From contig NZ_SPMY01000006.1 in NCBI RefSeq assembly GCF_012939955.1, forward strand, positions 62,001 through 126,000: a stretch of DNA of 64,000 bases. Direction: 5' to 3'. The DNA comes from Candidatus Accumulibacter phosphatis. GTDB lineage: Bacteria; Pseudomonadota; Gammaproteobacteria; Burkholderiales; Rhodocyclaceae. A model generated the notes under the pieces. The model saw only the letters and a list, made by a program, of their open reading frames with translations, made no database searches and was not told the DNA's origin. The stretch's first letter is position 1. The number at the start of each line of letters is the position of its first letter. Positions 46,814 through 56,599 of this stretch are shown here, one piece after another. The position numbers and the translations under genes were made by a program.

Positions 46814-48003
46814 CTCTTCTCCAACAACTGCGCGATGCGTGCCACGAGTTGCCGCGCGAGGTCAATCTTTGCTGCTGGGGCGAGCGGATGCTGGCCGTCG
46901 TCGTCAAACAGGATCAGCGTGTTGCGGTCGCCAGCAAAGCCGTCCTGGATGAGGTTGCCGACGATCAACGGGATCTTCTTGCTGCGCCGCTTGCTTTCCG
47001 CGTACGCGGGCAGATTCTCACTTTCGGCGGCAAAACCCACGCACAGAGGCGGCGAAAGCAAGGCAGCGATTTCGCCGAGAATGTCCGGATTGGCGACCAG
47101 CTCGATGGTCGGCGGCGAGGCCTGCAGGCGCTTCTTGATTTTCTGCCCGACGACCTGTGCCGGCCGGTAGTCGGCGACGGCCGCCACGGCGATGAAAACG
47201 TCGTTCTCGGCAACCAGCGCGTGCACCGCCGCGTGCATCTGCAAGGCGCTGGTCACGGAAACGCGCCTGACTCCCGCCGGACAAGCGAGAGCGACGGGCC
47301 CGGAAACCAGCGTCACCTGCGCCCCCGCCTCGTGCGCTGCGCGGCTGATGGCATAGCCCATCTTGCCGCTCGACAGGTTGGTGATGCCGCGCACCGGGTC
47401 GATGGCCTCGAAAGTCGGCCCGGCGGTGAGCAGTACGCGCTTGCCGGCCAGCAGCTTCGGTTGCAAGTAGGCGACCAGCGCGTCGCGGATTTCTTCCGCT
47501 TCCAGCATTCGCCCCGGACCGCTTTCGCCACAGGCCTGGTCGCCACTGCCCGGACCAACGATGAGCACGCCGTCGCCGTGCAGGGTGGCGACGTTGCGCA
47601 CGGTGGCCGGGTTTTCCCACATTTGCCGGTTCATGGCCGGCGCCACCAGCAAGGGGCAGTCGCGCGCCAGCACCAGAGTGGTGAGCAAATCGTCGGCCAG
47701 ACCATTGGCCAGCTTGGCGAGAAAATCGGCTGATGCGGGAGCAACCAGGAGCAGGTCGGCTGCCCGCGAGAGGTCGATGTGCGCCATGTTGTTGGCCACC
47801 CGCGCATCCCATTGGTCAGTAAAGACCGGCTGGCCGGACAGCGCCTGAAAAGTGACCGGGGTGACGAAATGCGTCGCCGCCTCACTCATCACTACCTGCA
47901 CGCTGGCGCCCTCCTTTATCAGCAGGCGGAGCAATTCTGCCGCCTTGTAGGCGGCGATGCCGCCAGTGACGCCGAGGACGATGCGTTTTCCTGCGAGTTC
48001 CAT
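46810..48003 (-). CDS. coaBC: Phosphopantothenoylcysteine decarboxylase / phosphopantothenate-cysteine ligase
   Basis: Bifunctional coenzyme A enzyme. ATG 48003 ([20 protein letters not shown]). CoaC half: flavin fold [40 protein letters not shown] (substrate Asn) and the catalytic Cys in [13 protein letters not shown]. CoaB half: [54 protein letters not shown] and [20 protein letters not shown]. 397 residues. Divergent from mutL. Confidence 0.96.
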   Translation of the reverse strand: MELAGKRIVLGVTGGIAAYKAAELLRLLIKEGASVQVVMSEAATHFVTPVTFQALSGQPVFTDQWDARVANNMAHIDLSRAADLLLVAPASADFLAKLANGLADDLLTTLVLARDCPLLVAPAMNRQMWENPATVRNVATLHGDGVLIVGPGSGDQACGESGPGRMLEAEEIRDALVAYLQPKLLAGKRVLLTAGPTFEAIDPVRGITNLSSGKMGYAISRAAHEAGAQVTLVSGPVALACPAGVRRVSVTSALQMHAAVHALVAENDVFIAVAAVADYRPAQVVGQKIKKRLQASPPTIELVANPDILGEIAALLSPPLCVGFAAESENLPAYAESKRRSKKIPLIVGNLIQDGFAGDRNTLILFDDDGQHPLAPAAKIDLARQLVARIAQLLEKR

Positions 48004-48214
48004 GCGCTGTGCTCTTGATCTGATTGGGATTGCTTGGCGGCACATTCTACTGGAGAAGATCGCCCCGAGGTGCGCCACCGCCCGGCAGCAATAGCCGCCC
48101 CCGGCTGTTATCACTACGCTGCGTGCCAATCAGTCGATCAGCCCGCCGCTGCGTAGCCGGAGCGAGCGGGCGGGCGATTCACTTCCGTCCCGGCAGGCGT
48201 GGGATAATCGGCCC

Positions 48215-50143
48215 ATGCTCGCCACACCTGCCACACCCGCCACACCCGCCACACCGGCAATGACCGCCATCCAGCGGCTGCCCGATCTGCTGATCAGCCA
48301 GATCGCCGCCGGCGAAGTTGTCGACCGACCCGCTTCAGCGCTCAAGGAGTTGCTTGAAAACGCACTCGACGCGTGCAGTTCGACGATTCAAATCCAGCTC
48401 GAAGAAGGCGGCGTCAAGCTGATCCGCGTCAGCGACGACGGTGCCGGCATCGCGCGCGACGAACTGGCTCTCGCCCTCACCCGCCACGCGACCTCGAAAA
48501 TCGGCTCGCTCGAAGATCTCGAACGCGTCGGCACGCTCGGTTTTCGTGGCGAAGCGCTGGCTTCGGTCGCCGGTGTCGCGCGAGTCACGCTGACCAGCCG
48601 TAGGCGCACCGCTATCGATGATCACGGCGAGCGTGGCAAGCACGGCGACGGCAGCGCAGCAGCGCACGCCTGGCGGCTCAGCGCCGAGCCGGGGGCGGCA
48701 GCCGAGCCAGCCGCGCTGCTCGCCGGCACGGTGGTCGAAATGCGCGACCTCTACTACAACACGCCGGCTCGCCGAAAATTCCTCAAATCCGACGCCACCG
48801 AATTCGCGCATTGCGCCGAGGCCGTCAAGCGCATTGCGCTGGCGCACCCGGAGGTCGCTTTCACCCTGTCGCACAATGGCCGCGTCAGCCTGCACCTGAA
48901 GAAAAGCGACGCCCGCGGCCGTGTCGGGGCGATCCTCGGGGATGACTTCCTGGCCGAGTCACGGCCACTCGACGTACGCGCCGGAGCGCTGCGCGTCACC
49001 GGCTTCTGCGCCCTGCCGGCCTACTCGCGAGCACGCAATGACGCCCAGTATTGCTACGTCAACGGCCGCTTCGTGCGCGACAAGCTGTTGCTGCATGCGC
49101 TACGCGAGGCCTACCAGGATCAGCTGCACGGCAGCCGTTACCCGGCCTACTGCGTCTTCCTGACCATCGACCCGGCGACGGTCGACGTCAATGTGCATCC
49201 CCAGAAAACCGAAGTCCGCTTCCGTGATGCGCGCGCCGTACATCAGTTCGTCTTTCACGCCGTGCAGCGTCTGCTGGGCAGTCCCCTGGCCACCACGGCC
49301 AGCGCTGCAGCGCAGCCAGCGCCCTGGACCGAACAATCTCGCTGGCCCCAAGGACCAACGGACCCGAGCGCACCGGCCAGCGGCGAATCCTCATACGGGG
49401 CCCGGCTTCCGTATCAGGGTTCGCTGCACGTCGGTGAGCCGCGCCCCCCCGGCACGGCTGGCAGCGCCAACGCCTACCTCGCCTTCGTCGGCACGGCGCA
49501 GCCGCCGGCCGACAGCCTGCCCGGCACCTTAGCCGACCCCCCTGCCCCGGAGACCGGCGGCCCGCCACTCGGCTATGCCCTCGCGCAACTGCACGGCGTC
49601 TATATCCTGGCGCAGAACAGCCAGGGCCTGGTGGTCGTTGACATGCACGCCGCCCATGAACGCATCCTCTACGAGAAGCTGAAGCTGGCGCTCGCCGATC
49701 AGCAAGTAGCCACCCAGGCGCTGCTGATTCCAGCGGTTTTCAGCGCCGCAGCGGTGGACGTCGCCACCGCCGAGGAGCACGCCGACGCGCTGCAGCAGCT
49801 CGGCTTCGAACTGGCGCCGCTGGGCCCTCGTCAGCTCGCCGTCAGACGCGTTCCGGCGCTGCTGCAGGGCGCCGACCCGGCAAGCCTGGCGCGCTCGCTA
49901 CTCGGCGAGCTGCGCGAGCACGGCGTCAGCCAGCTGCTCACCGCACGCCGTAACGAGTTCCTCGCCAGCATGGCCTGCCACGGCGCCGTGCGCGCCCGCC
50001 GCCTTCTGTCGATCGCCGAAATGAATGCCCTGCTCCGGCAAATGGAGGAAACCGAACGGGGCGACCAGTGCAATCACGGCCGTCCGACCTGGACGCAGCT
50101 GAGCATGGCCGAGCTCGACCGCCACTTCCTGCGCGGCCGCTGA
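48215..50143 (+). CDS. mutL: DNA mismatch repair protein MutL
   Basis: GHKL ATPase linking MutS recognition to strand incision. N-terminal ATPase: [62 protein letters not shown] and [16 protein letters not shown] Pro/Ala-rich linker (about 360-440) leads to the C-terminal dimerisation domain ([40 protein letters not shown]). Two starts are possible: ATG 48215, which adds [15 protein letters not shown] encoded by a 9-bp tandem repeat, or ATG 48260 ([10 protein letters not shown]), which matches the family start better. Complete. miaA follows after 2 bp. Confidence 0.95.
   Translation: MLATPATPATPATPAMTAIQRLPDLLISQIAAGEVVDRPASALKELLENALDACSSTIQIQLEEGGVKLIRVSDDGAGIARDELALALTRHATSKIGSLEDLERVGTLGFRGEALASVAGVARVTLTSRRRTAIDDHGERGKHGDGSAAAHAWRLSAEPGAAAEPAALLAGTVVEMRDLYYNTPARRKFLKSDATEFAHCAEAVKRIALAHPEVAFTLSHNGRVSLHLKKSDARGRVGAILGDDFLAESRPLDVRAGALRVTGFCALPAYSRARNDAQYCYVNGRFVRDKLLLHALREAYQDQLHGSRYPAYCVFLTIDPATVDVNVHPQKTEVRFRDARAVHQFVFHAVQRLLGSPLATTASAAAQPAPWTEQSRWPQGPTDPSAPASGESSYGARLPYQGSLHVGEPRPPGTAGSANAYLAFVGTAQPPADSLPGTLADPPAPETGGPPLGYALAQLHGVYILAQNSQGLVVVDMHAAHERILYEKLKLALADQQVATQALLIPAVFSAAAVDVATAEEHADALQQLGFELAPLGPRQLAVRRVPALLQGADPASLARSLLGELREHGVSQLLTARRNEFLASMACHGAVRARRLLSIAEMNALLRQMEETERGDQCNHGRPTWTQLSMAELDRHFLRGR
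48221..48256. repeat. 9-bp tandem repeat at the 5' end of mutL
   Basis: Four units of GCCACACCN (48221-48229, 48230-48238, 48239-48247, 48248-48256) lie between the two candidate mutL start codons. If translated they add Ala-Thr-Pro units; if not, they occupy the leader and ribosome binding region. Unit length is a multiple of three, so copy-number change would not shift frame. A GATAAT -10-like element lies at 48203-48208. Confidence 0.85.
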
Positions 50144-50145
50144 GC

Positions 50146-51096
50146 GTGTGCGCAGGAAGTGGCGAACAGCGACCGCCGGCGATCCTGCTGATGGGGCCGA
50201 CCGCCAGCGGCAAGACGGCGGTGGCCATGGCTCTCGCACGGCGCTTCCCGGTGGAGCTGATCAGCGTCGATTCGGCGCAGGTCTTTCGCGACATGAATAT
50301 CGGTACCGCCAAGCCCGACGCCGCGACCCTGGCCGAATTTCCACATCAGCTGATCGACCTGATTCCGCCGACCGAAGTCTACTCGGCGGCGCGCTTCCGT
50401 ACCGACGCCCTGGCGGCGATGGCCGAGATCAGCGCGCGAGGACGCGTGCCGCTGCTCGTCGGCGGCACCATGCTCTACTTCAGGGCACTGCTCGAAGGCT
50501 TGGCCGAACTGCCGCAGGCCGATCCAGCCACGCGCGCAGAGATAGACCGCGAAGCCGCACTACGCGGCTGGCCAGCGCTGCACGCCGAACTGGCAACGAT
50601 CGACCCGGCGACGGCAGCGCGCCTGCACACGACCGATGCACAGCGCATCCAGCGGGCACTCGAAGTATTCCGCTTGAGCGGTCGACCGCTGTCGACTCTG
50701 CTCGCCGCGGGCGAGAAGCAGAGCACGGCTTACCAGTTCACGACCATCGGCCTGCTGCCGTCCGAACGCGCCGTCCTGCACCAGCGCATCGCCGAACGCT
50801 TTTCTGCAATGCTGGCCGCCGGCCTGGAAGCGGAAGTGGCCATGTTGCGCGAGCGCTACCTCTTGCACGCGGCGCTACCGTCGATGCGCTGTGTCGGCTA
50901 TCGGCAGGTGTGGGAAGTACAGGATGGCCTGCTGCCACGCCGCGAGCTGCGCGACCGCGGCATCTTTGCCACTCGCCAGCTGGCCAAACGCCAGATCACC
51001 TGGCTCAGGAACACGCTGCGCTCAGAGATCGTCGACTGCCTCGCGGCCGACGCCGAAGAGCGCGTCGCGCAGCTGCTCGGCGACATTCTGCGCTGA
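50146..51096 (+). CDS. miaA: tRNA dimethylallyltransferase
   Basis: Adds an isopentenyl group to A37 of UNN-reading tRNAs. GTG 50146 is chosen as start: it follows the mutL stop by 2 bp and gives 316 residues, the normal length; the longer frame overlaps mutL. Motifs: P-loop [40 protein letters not shown], the dimethylallyl pocket [19 protein letters not shown], and [10 protein letters not shown] plus [15 protein letters not shown] in the C-terminal half. mutL-miaA is a widespread pair. Confidence 0.95.
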   Translation: MCAGSGEQRPPAILLMGPTASGKTAVAMALARRFPVELISVDSAQVFRDMNIGTAKPDAATLAEFPHQLIDLIPPTEVYSAARFRTDALAAMAEISARGRVPLLVGGTMLYFRALLEGLAELPQADPATRAEIDREAALRGWPALHAELATIDPATAARLHTTDAQRIQRALEVFRLSGRPLSTLLAAGEKQSTAYQFTTIGLLPSERAVLHQRIAERFSAMLAAGLEAEVAMLRERYLLHAALPSMRCVGYRQVWEVQDGLLPRRELRDRGIFATRQLAKRQITWLRNTLRSEIVDCLAADAEERVAQLLGDILR

Positions 51097-51140
51097 GGGG
51101 GATGGATACGGCATGGGCTGGGGTCGGCGACGCATGCTGC

Positions 51141-53096
51141 TCACGCCGCGCTGCGCACTTCCTCTATGCTTACCGCCCGCCGCAGGACGTCACCAACCCC
51201 AGTGCCGATTTCGGTGAGCGCCTGCTTTTGCGACACCAGGCCATTCTCGACGTGAACCAGTTCTTCGATACGTTCTTCCAGCGTGTCGGTCGCCTGGTGA
51301 ATGCGCTTGATGCTCTCCAGCCGGCGCTTCAGCTGGATCTGATGCTCACGAATCTGAATCTCCATCGGCGCCATGATCGCCTTCAGCCATGACTCGGCAT
51401 CACGATTGGCATGCTCAAAGGTTTTCCGCACCTGTACCGCAACCTCCTCGAAGAAGCGCTGCGTGAGCTGCGACTTTTCGTGAGTCAGCAACTGGAACAT
51501 GGTGTTGATGTGGGTATTGCACCACTGGTCGAGGCGATCGATTTCCTTTTCGTAGCGGCGCAGCGAAAACGCGATCGGCGTCCCCAGCTTCAGGCCATGC
51601 TCGACGGCAAACTTCTTGTAGATGACTTCCATCATGGTCGTGATTTCCGCAACCTCGCCACGCGATCTGCGGAGGTTGTCACGCGCCGCCTCAAAAAAAA
51701 TGCGCCATCGCTGTGGATAGCGTCTTCGAGAAAGTTGCCGCAACCATCGTTTCACGCGTGTGATTGGTCAGCAAGCGCAGCGGGTCGACACCGAGGTGCG
51801 CAAAGAGCTTGTTGGTCAGCTGTGAAAAGACGCTGCGCACCGCGTAGTAGCGCTGCAAGCCACTCTCGAACTCCTCCTTCTCATGACGCACCTTGCCCAT
51901 CATGTACTCGACAACGCCCTTGTTCTTGCCGCGCAGCTCGGTGAGTTCGACGAGTTGTTCGCGCAAGCCAAGCAGGCGCGAGTCGAGCAGACTGCGCGTG
52001 CGCTGGTAGCAATCGGCGAACTCGCTTTCGGTATTGTCGCGAACGATTTCCTGCTTGGCCGGAATCAGCTCGTCGGTCAGCGCGCGCTCGAGCTCGGACA
52101 CGCGACTGCGCTCGAGCAAGGGCTGATCGTCGTTGATCTTGGCGAGCAGCGCTTTCTGGGCGGAAACGGGAAAAATCTGGTTTTCCGGCAAATCCAGCGT
52201 CCATGCACAAGTTTCGACCTGTCGGCTGATTTCCGCATCGATCTCTTGCTGCGACTTGAGTTCGTCCCACAGGCTGTCAATCTTGTTCAGAACAACGATG
52301 CGCCCTTTCTTGCGGCCACCCGGCGTGCCGATGTGTTCGCGCCAGACCGTCAGATCCGACTGCGTGACACCGGTGTCAGCGGCCAGGATGAAGAGCACGG
52401 CATGCGCGTTGGGAAGCAGCGACAAGGTCAGCTCCGGCTCGGTACCGATCGCGTTCAGACCCGGCGTGTCGAGAATCACCAGCCCTTGCTGCAGCAGCGG
52501 GTGCGGGAAGTTGATGAGCGCGTGCCGCCAGCGGGGGATCTCGACGCTACCATCCTGACTAACGCGAAAGACAGCCGTATCACCGTCCACGATCGAGAAG
52601 CCAAGCGTTCGGCGACCTTACGATCGACGCGGATAACTTCGCTGACCTGCCGAAGCGCCTCCTGCATCGCCCCCGCCGAAGCGGTGTCGAGAGGTACGAC
52701 GGACCACTCATCGGGAAAGCGCTTGTACTCGCTGATACTGGTATTGGACTCGCGGCTAGCGATCGGCAGCAGTTCGATCGACGCCGGCTTGCTGGCGTCG
52801 AACATCAGCTCGGTCGGGCACATCGTCGTGCGACCGGCGGTCGAGGGCAGAATGCGATTGCCGTAATCGGCAAAAAAGATGGCGTTGATCAGTTCCGACT
52901 TGCCGCGCGAGAACTCGGCGACGAAGGCTACATGCAGGCGATCTTCACGCAGTTTGTCGAGCAATAGCGAGATTCGTCGATCGGTCTGGGCGTCGGTAAG
53001 TTCGTTCTCGACCAGCCAGCCGGAAAACCTGGCGAGCCGTTGCGAGAGCTCGGAACGCCATTCGCTATAGGCGGCAAGATTGTCAGCAAGCGTCAT
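51141..53096 (-). CDS. Bacterial dynamin-like GTPase, with two frameshifts here
   Basis: Large membrane-associated GTPase. The first frame (ATG 53096) holds a coiled lead (ENELTDAQTDRRISLLLDKL) and the P-loop region FVAEFSRGKSELINAIFF, then STAGRTTMCPTEL (switch I). One base missing near 52605 moves to a second frame with LVILDTPGLNAIGTEPEL (switch II) and IVVLNKIDSLWDEL (NKxD-type). One extra base in an A8 run (51693-51700) moves back to the first frame for the C-terminal helices (VNMEVIYKKFAVEHGLKL-like). The two shifts cancel and give about 651 residues. A single copy, not the tandem pair seen in some bacteria. Function (membrane remodelling or stress) is not predictable. Confidence 0.82.
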
Positions 53097-53195
53097 GGCC
53101 AGTCCCGGCACAGGAGAAAGTTTTGACTCTATCACAAAAGGCAGAGCAATCAGTGACATGGCATAGCAGTCGAGCGAAGCAGGAAGCGGCGGCGG

Positions 53196-54023
53196 TCAAC
53201 GCTGGCAGGCCGGGCAGTAGAAGCTCGAACGGCCAGCCTGACGGAGCACGCGTATCGGCGTCGCACAGACCAGGCAGGGCTCGGCCTGGCGATCATAGAC
53301 CGCGCACGAAAGCTGGAAGCAACCGGCACCGCCATCGCTATGCACGTAGTCGCGGACCGTACTGCCGCCCGCAGCGATCGATGCCGCAAGCGTCGCACGA
53401 ATCGCCTCCGCCAAGACTCGGTAGCGCTGCAGGCTGATCCGGCCGGCACGCCGCAGGGGTGAAATACCGGCGCGAAAAAGGCTTTCGGCAGCATAGATAT
53501 TGCCGATACCAACGACCAGATGACTGTCCATCAGCAGCGGCTTCACCGCCACCCGCCGCCCGCGAGTGACTGCGTAGAGCCACTCGCCGCAAAAGCCATC
53601 GGCCAGCGGCTCCCGGCCCAGCGCGGCGAGCGCCGGGTGCGCTTCGACGTCGGTACCTTCGTGCCAGAGCAGGGCGCCGAAGCGGCGCGGGTCGCGCAGG
53701 CGCAGAACGGTATGCTGGAATACCAGGTCCACGTGATCGTGCCTCTGCGCTGGCGTCCCCGGCGGCACCAGGCGCAAACTGCCCGACATGCCGAGGTGAA
53801 TCAGCAACCAGCCGCCGCCGCGACTGCTTGCGCAGTCGAGCAGCAGATACTTGCCGCGCCGTAGAATGGCATCAATACGCAGGCCGGCCAGCCGCGCATC
53901 GAGTCCGAGCGGAATCTCGTGACGCAGCTTCGGCGTGCGCACAATGGCCCCGACCAGGCATCGCCCAGGCAAATATGGAAGCAATCCCTGGCGACTCACT
54001 TCAACCTCTGGTAGTTCCGGCAT
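53196..54023 (-). CDS. mutM: Formamidopyrimidine-DNA glycosylase
   Basis: Base-excision enzyme for 8-oxoguanine and FapyG. ATG 54023 starts with the invariant MPELPEVEVSRQGLLPYL (catalytic Pro2, Glu3). Then GRRGKYLLL-like ILRRGKYLLLDCASS, HLGMSGSLRL, DPRRFGALLW, VVGIGNIYAAESLFRAGISP and the helix-two-turn-helix. The C-terminal zinc finger has Cys-x2-Cys pairs (CLVCATPIRVLRQAGRSSFY, then CPACQR). 275 residues, intact. Divergent from the TPR gene. Confidence 0.96.
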   Translation of the reverse strand: MPELPEVEVSRQGLLPYLPGRCLVGAIVRTPKLRHEIPLGLDARLAGLRIDAILRRGKYLLLDCASSRGGGWLLIHLGMSGSLRLVPPGTPAQRHDHVDLVFQHTVLRLRDPRRFGALLWHEGTDVEAHPALAALGREPLADGFCGEWLYAVTRGRRVAVKPLLMDSHLVVGIGNIYAAESLFRAGISPLRRAGRISLQRYRVLAEAIRATLAASIAAGGSTVRDYVHSDGGAGCFQLSCAVYDRQAEPCLVCATPIRVLRQAGRSSFYCPACQR

Positions 54024-54120
54024 TGCTGCTACCCCGAAAAGTCCATAACATGCGCAGCAGGAATTATGACGCAATCTCCCCCGTCAGCTCCTGCAAGTGT
54101 TTGCAGCCAGCAAGGAAACC

Positions 54121-55896
54121 ATGAAACCGATCACCAGCAATCTCCTCTGCGCCACCCTGTCGCTGGCCCTCGCCATGCCCGCCCAGGCTGCCGACGAAAC
54201 AGCAGCCGGCAAGCAGGACAAAGCAACGCAGCAGAACAAGGCCAGCAAGCGCACGCCACCGAGTGCTTTGCCACAGACGCTCGCAGCGCATCCCGAGGCC
54301 ACCGACACCAAGGAACTGACCGGCCAGATCGTCTATCAGGTACTGCTGGCCGAAGTCGCCTTGCAGCGCGGCCAGATAGAGTTTGCCAGCCAGGCCTACG
54401 CCGACCTGGCAATGCGCACGCGCGACCCCAAAGTCCTCGAAAGAGCCATCGAGGTCGCCGGTTATGCGCGCCGCTTCGAGCGCGTTGTCAAACTCGCGCG
54501 CTTGTGGGTGCAAGTCGAGCCGGACTCGAAACGTGCACAGCAGGTGCTGGTCGGCGTGCTGGTGCTGACCAATCAGCTGAACGGCCTGGCACCCCGCTTG
54601 ATCGACATGCTCGCGGCCGACCAGCCGGCACTCCCCGGCAATCTGCTGGCGCTCAATCGGATGTTTGCGCGCAGCGCGGACCGGAAGGCCGTTCTGCAAC
54701 TGATCAGCGCCATCGGCGAGCGCTTTCCAAGGCTTCCCGAAGCGCATTACGCGGTCGCCGTCGCCGCCAGCTCTGCCGGCGAGAACGACCGCGCACTCGC
54801 GGAAGTACGGCAGGCGCTCGCCCTGCGCCCGGATTGGCAGATCGGTGCGCTACTCGAGGCGCAGCTGCTGGCCCGCAACTCGCCGGCGGAGGCAATTGCC
54901 TCGTTGCAGAGCTTCGTCGCCAAGAATCCGGACGCGCGCGAGGCGCAGCTGCATCTGGCGCGTGCTCTGGTTGGCGAGAAACGCTATGCCGAGGCCAAGC
55001 GCCTGTTCGAACAGTTGCTGCAAGCCTACCCGGACAACCCGGATGTCGTCTTTCCGGTCGCCATCCTCGCCCTCCAGGAAAATGACAAGACGCTCGCCGA
55101 GGCGCAACTCAAACATCTGATTAGCCTCGACTTCCCGGACAAGAGCGCGCCTTACTATTACCTTGGCCAGATCGCCGAGGAAAGCAAGCGTGGCGACGAA
55201 GCGCTGGCCTACTATCAGCAGGTCGGCCCTGGCGAACACTATTTGCCGGCGCAGATTCGCAGCGCCGCCATCCTTGCCCAGCAGGGCAAGCTCGACGAGG
55301 CGAGGCGCCAACTCAGCGCGGCAGCCGCGAGAGACCCGCAAATGCGCGTGCAACTGTTGATCGCCGAAGCGGCACTGCTGCGCCAGGCCGAGCAGAGCGC
55401 AGCGGCGCTGGCCTTGCTGGAACATGAACTGGGCGAGCAAGCCGACCAGCCTGAACTGCTCTACGAATCGGCACTTCTGGCCGAGCGACTCGGACGCCTG
55501 GAAGTGATGGAAAAGCGCCTGCGCAAGCTGATCGCGCTGCAACCGCAAAGCGCGCAGGCTTACAACGCACTTGGTTACTCCTATGCCGATCGCAATATGC
55601 GACTGGCCGAAGCGCGTCAATTGATCGAAACGGCGCTCCACTTGGCACCCAACGACCCGTTCATTCTCGACAGCATGGGCTGGGTGCTGTTTCGGCAAGG
55701 TGAGCTCGAAGACGCCCTGACCCATCTACAGCGCGCTTATGCGCAGCGCCCCGACGCCGAGATCGCGGCCCACCTGGGTGAAGTGCTGTGGATGCTCGGG
55801 CGCACGGACGAAGCGCAGCGCACCTGGAACGAGGCGCTGCAGCGGCATCCGGAAAGTGCGGAGCTCCAGAAAGTGCGGAAGAGGTTCTCGCCCTGA
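54121..55896 (+). CDS. Periplasmic tetratricopeptide repeat protein
   Basis: 591 residues from ATG 54121 (MKPITSNLLCATLSLALAMP), preceded by AAGGA. A signal peptide is predicted to end near residue 23 (AMPAQA-ADE). The rest is almost entirely TPR repeats, e.g. YQVLLAEVALQRGQIEFASQ, AYADLAMRTRDPKVLERAIE, AYNALGYSYADRNMRLAEAR and FILDSMGWVLFRQGELEDAL. Found just upstream of lolB, as in many betaproteobacteria. Probably a periplasmic scaffold for envelope assembly; inference. Confidence 0.88.
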   Translation: MKPITSNLLCATLSLALAMPAQAADETAAGKQDKATQQNKASKRTPPSALPQTLAAHPEATDTKELTGQIVYQVLLAEVALQRGQIEFASQAYADLAMRTRDPKVLERAIEVAGYARRFERVVKLARLWVQVEPDSKRAQQVLVGVLVLTNQLNGLAPRLIDMLAADQPALPGNLLALNRMFARSADRKAVLQLISAIGERFPRLPEAHYAVAVAASSAGENDRALAEVRQALALRPDWQIGALLEAQLLARNSPAEAIASLQSFVAKNPDAREAQLHLARALVGEKRYAEAKRLFEQLLQAYPDNPDVVFPVAILALQENDKTLAEAQLKHLISLDFPDKSAPYYYLGQIAEESKRGDEALAYYQQVGPGEHYLPAQIRSAAILAQQGKLDEARRQLSAAAARDPQMRVQLLIAEAALLRQAEQSAAALALLEHELGEQADQPELLYESALLAERLGRLEVMEKRLRKLIALQPQSAQAYNALGYSYADRNMRLAEARQLIETALHLAPNDPFILDSMGWVLFRQGELEDALTHLQRAYAQRPDAEIAAHLGEVLWMLGRTDEAQRTWNEALQRHPESAELQKVRKRFSP

Positions 55897-55955
55897 CTGC
55901 GACCTTGACCTCGCCCTACCCCGCAGCCATTACCGGCAGGCCGTTGTTCAGCGCC

Positions 55956-56579
55956 ATGCGAGCGCGGCTGTCGGCCGTACTGCTTCTTGCGCTGCTCACA
56001 TTGACCGCCTGCAGTAGCGCACCGCCCTCGGCGGAGCGGCCATCGCCCGTACGACGCGACGAGCTGCAGGCTTTCTCACTGGCGGGCCGCTTTTCATTGC
56101 GCCAGGAAGGACAAAGCCACAGCGGCCGGCTGGACTGGCGACACGCCGAAGAGAGCGATGAACTGCTGCTCTCGTCACCCCTCGGACAAGCCATGGCCGA
56201 AATCGTCAGCAACCCTGATGGCGCCCGCCTGAACAGCGCTGACGGAAAAACGCAAACGGCAGCCAGCGCCGACGAGCTGCTGCAGGCCGTCCTTGGCTAC
56301 CCCTTGCCCCTGGACAAACTGGCCGACTGGGTACGCGGCCGGAGTCCGCAGGGCGGGACGATGGCCGTCGACGCCTTGGGCCGCCCCCTGCGCCTGCAAT
56401 ACGAAGACTGGCGCATCGCCTACGAGTACGACAGCGACGAGCGACAAGCCCTGCCTGGCCGGCTCTTCGTCGAACGCGAGGCGCTCCTTGAACTGCGCCT
56501 GCGCATCGACGAGTGGTTGCCGCTGATACCACTACGCGCCCCCCTCTCGCCGCGCGCCCCGGCAAGTTCGGCGCCTTGA
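55956..56579 (+). CDS. lolB: Outer membrane lipoprotein LolB
   Basis: Outer-membrane receptor that takes lipoproteins from LolA. ATG 55956 (MRARLSAVLLLALLTLTACS) with lipobox LTAC at Cys19. Then LQAFSLAGRFSLRQEGQSHS, GRLDWRHAEESDELLLSSPL and LPLDKLADWVRGRSPQGG, the family pattern. 207 residues. Between the TPR gene and ispE (20 bp), the standard lolB-ispE arrangement. Confidence 0.93.
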   Translation: MRARLSAVLLLALLTLTACSSAPPSAERPSPVRRDELQAFSLAGRFSLRQEGQSHSGRLDWRHAEESDELLLSSPLGQAMAEIVSNPDGARLNSADGKTQTAASADELLQAVLGYPLPLDKLADWVRGRSPQGGTMAVDALGRPLRLQYEDWRIAYEYDSDERQALPGRLFVEREALLELRLRIDEWLPLIPLRAPLSPRAPASSAP

Positions 56580-56599
56580 GCAACCGCGCAAACTTCGCC

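Noticed and set aside
48221-48256. CRISPR array
   Set aside because: The units are 9 bp, directly adjacent with no spacers, and coding-compatible; this is a simple tandem repeat. No other array was seen in the window.
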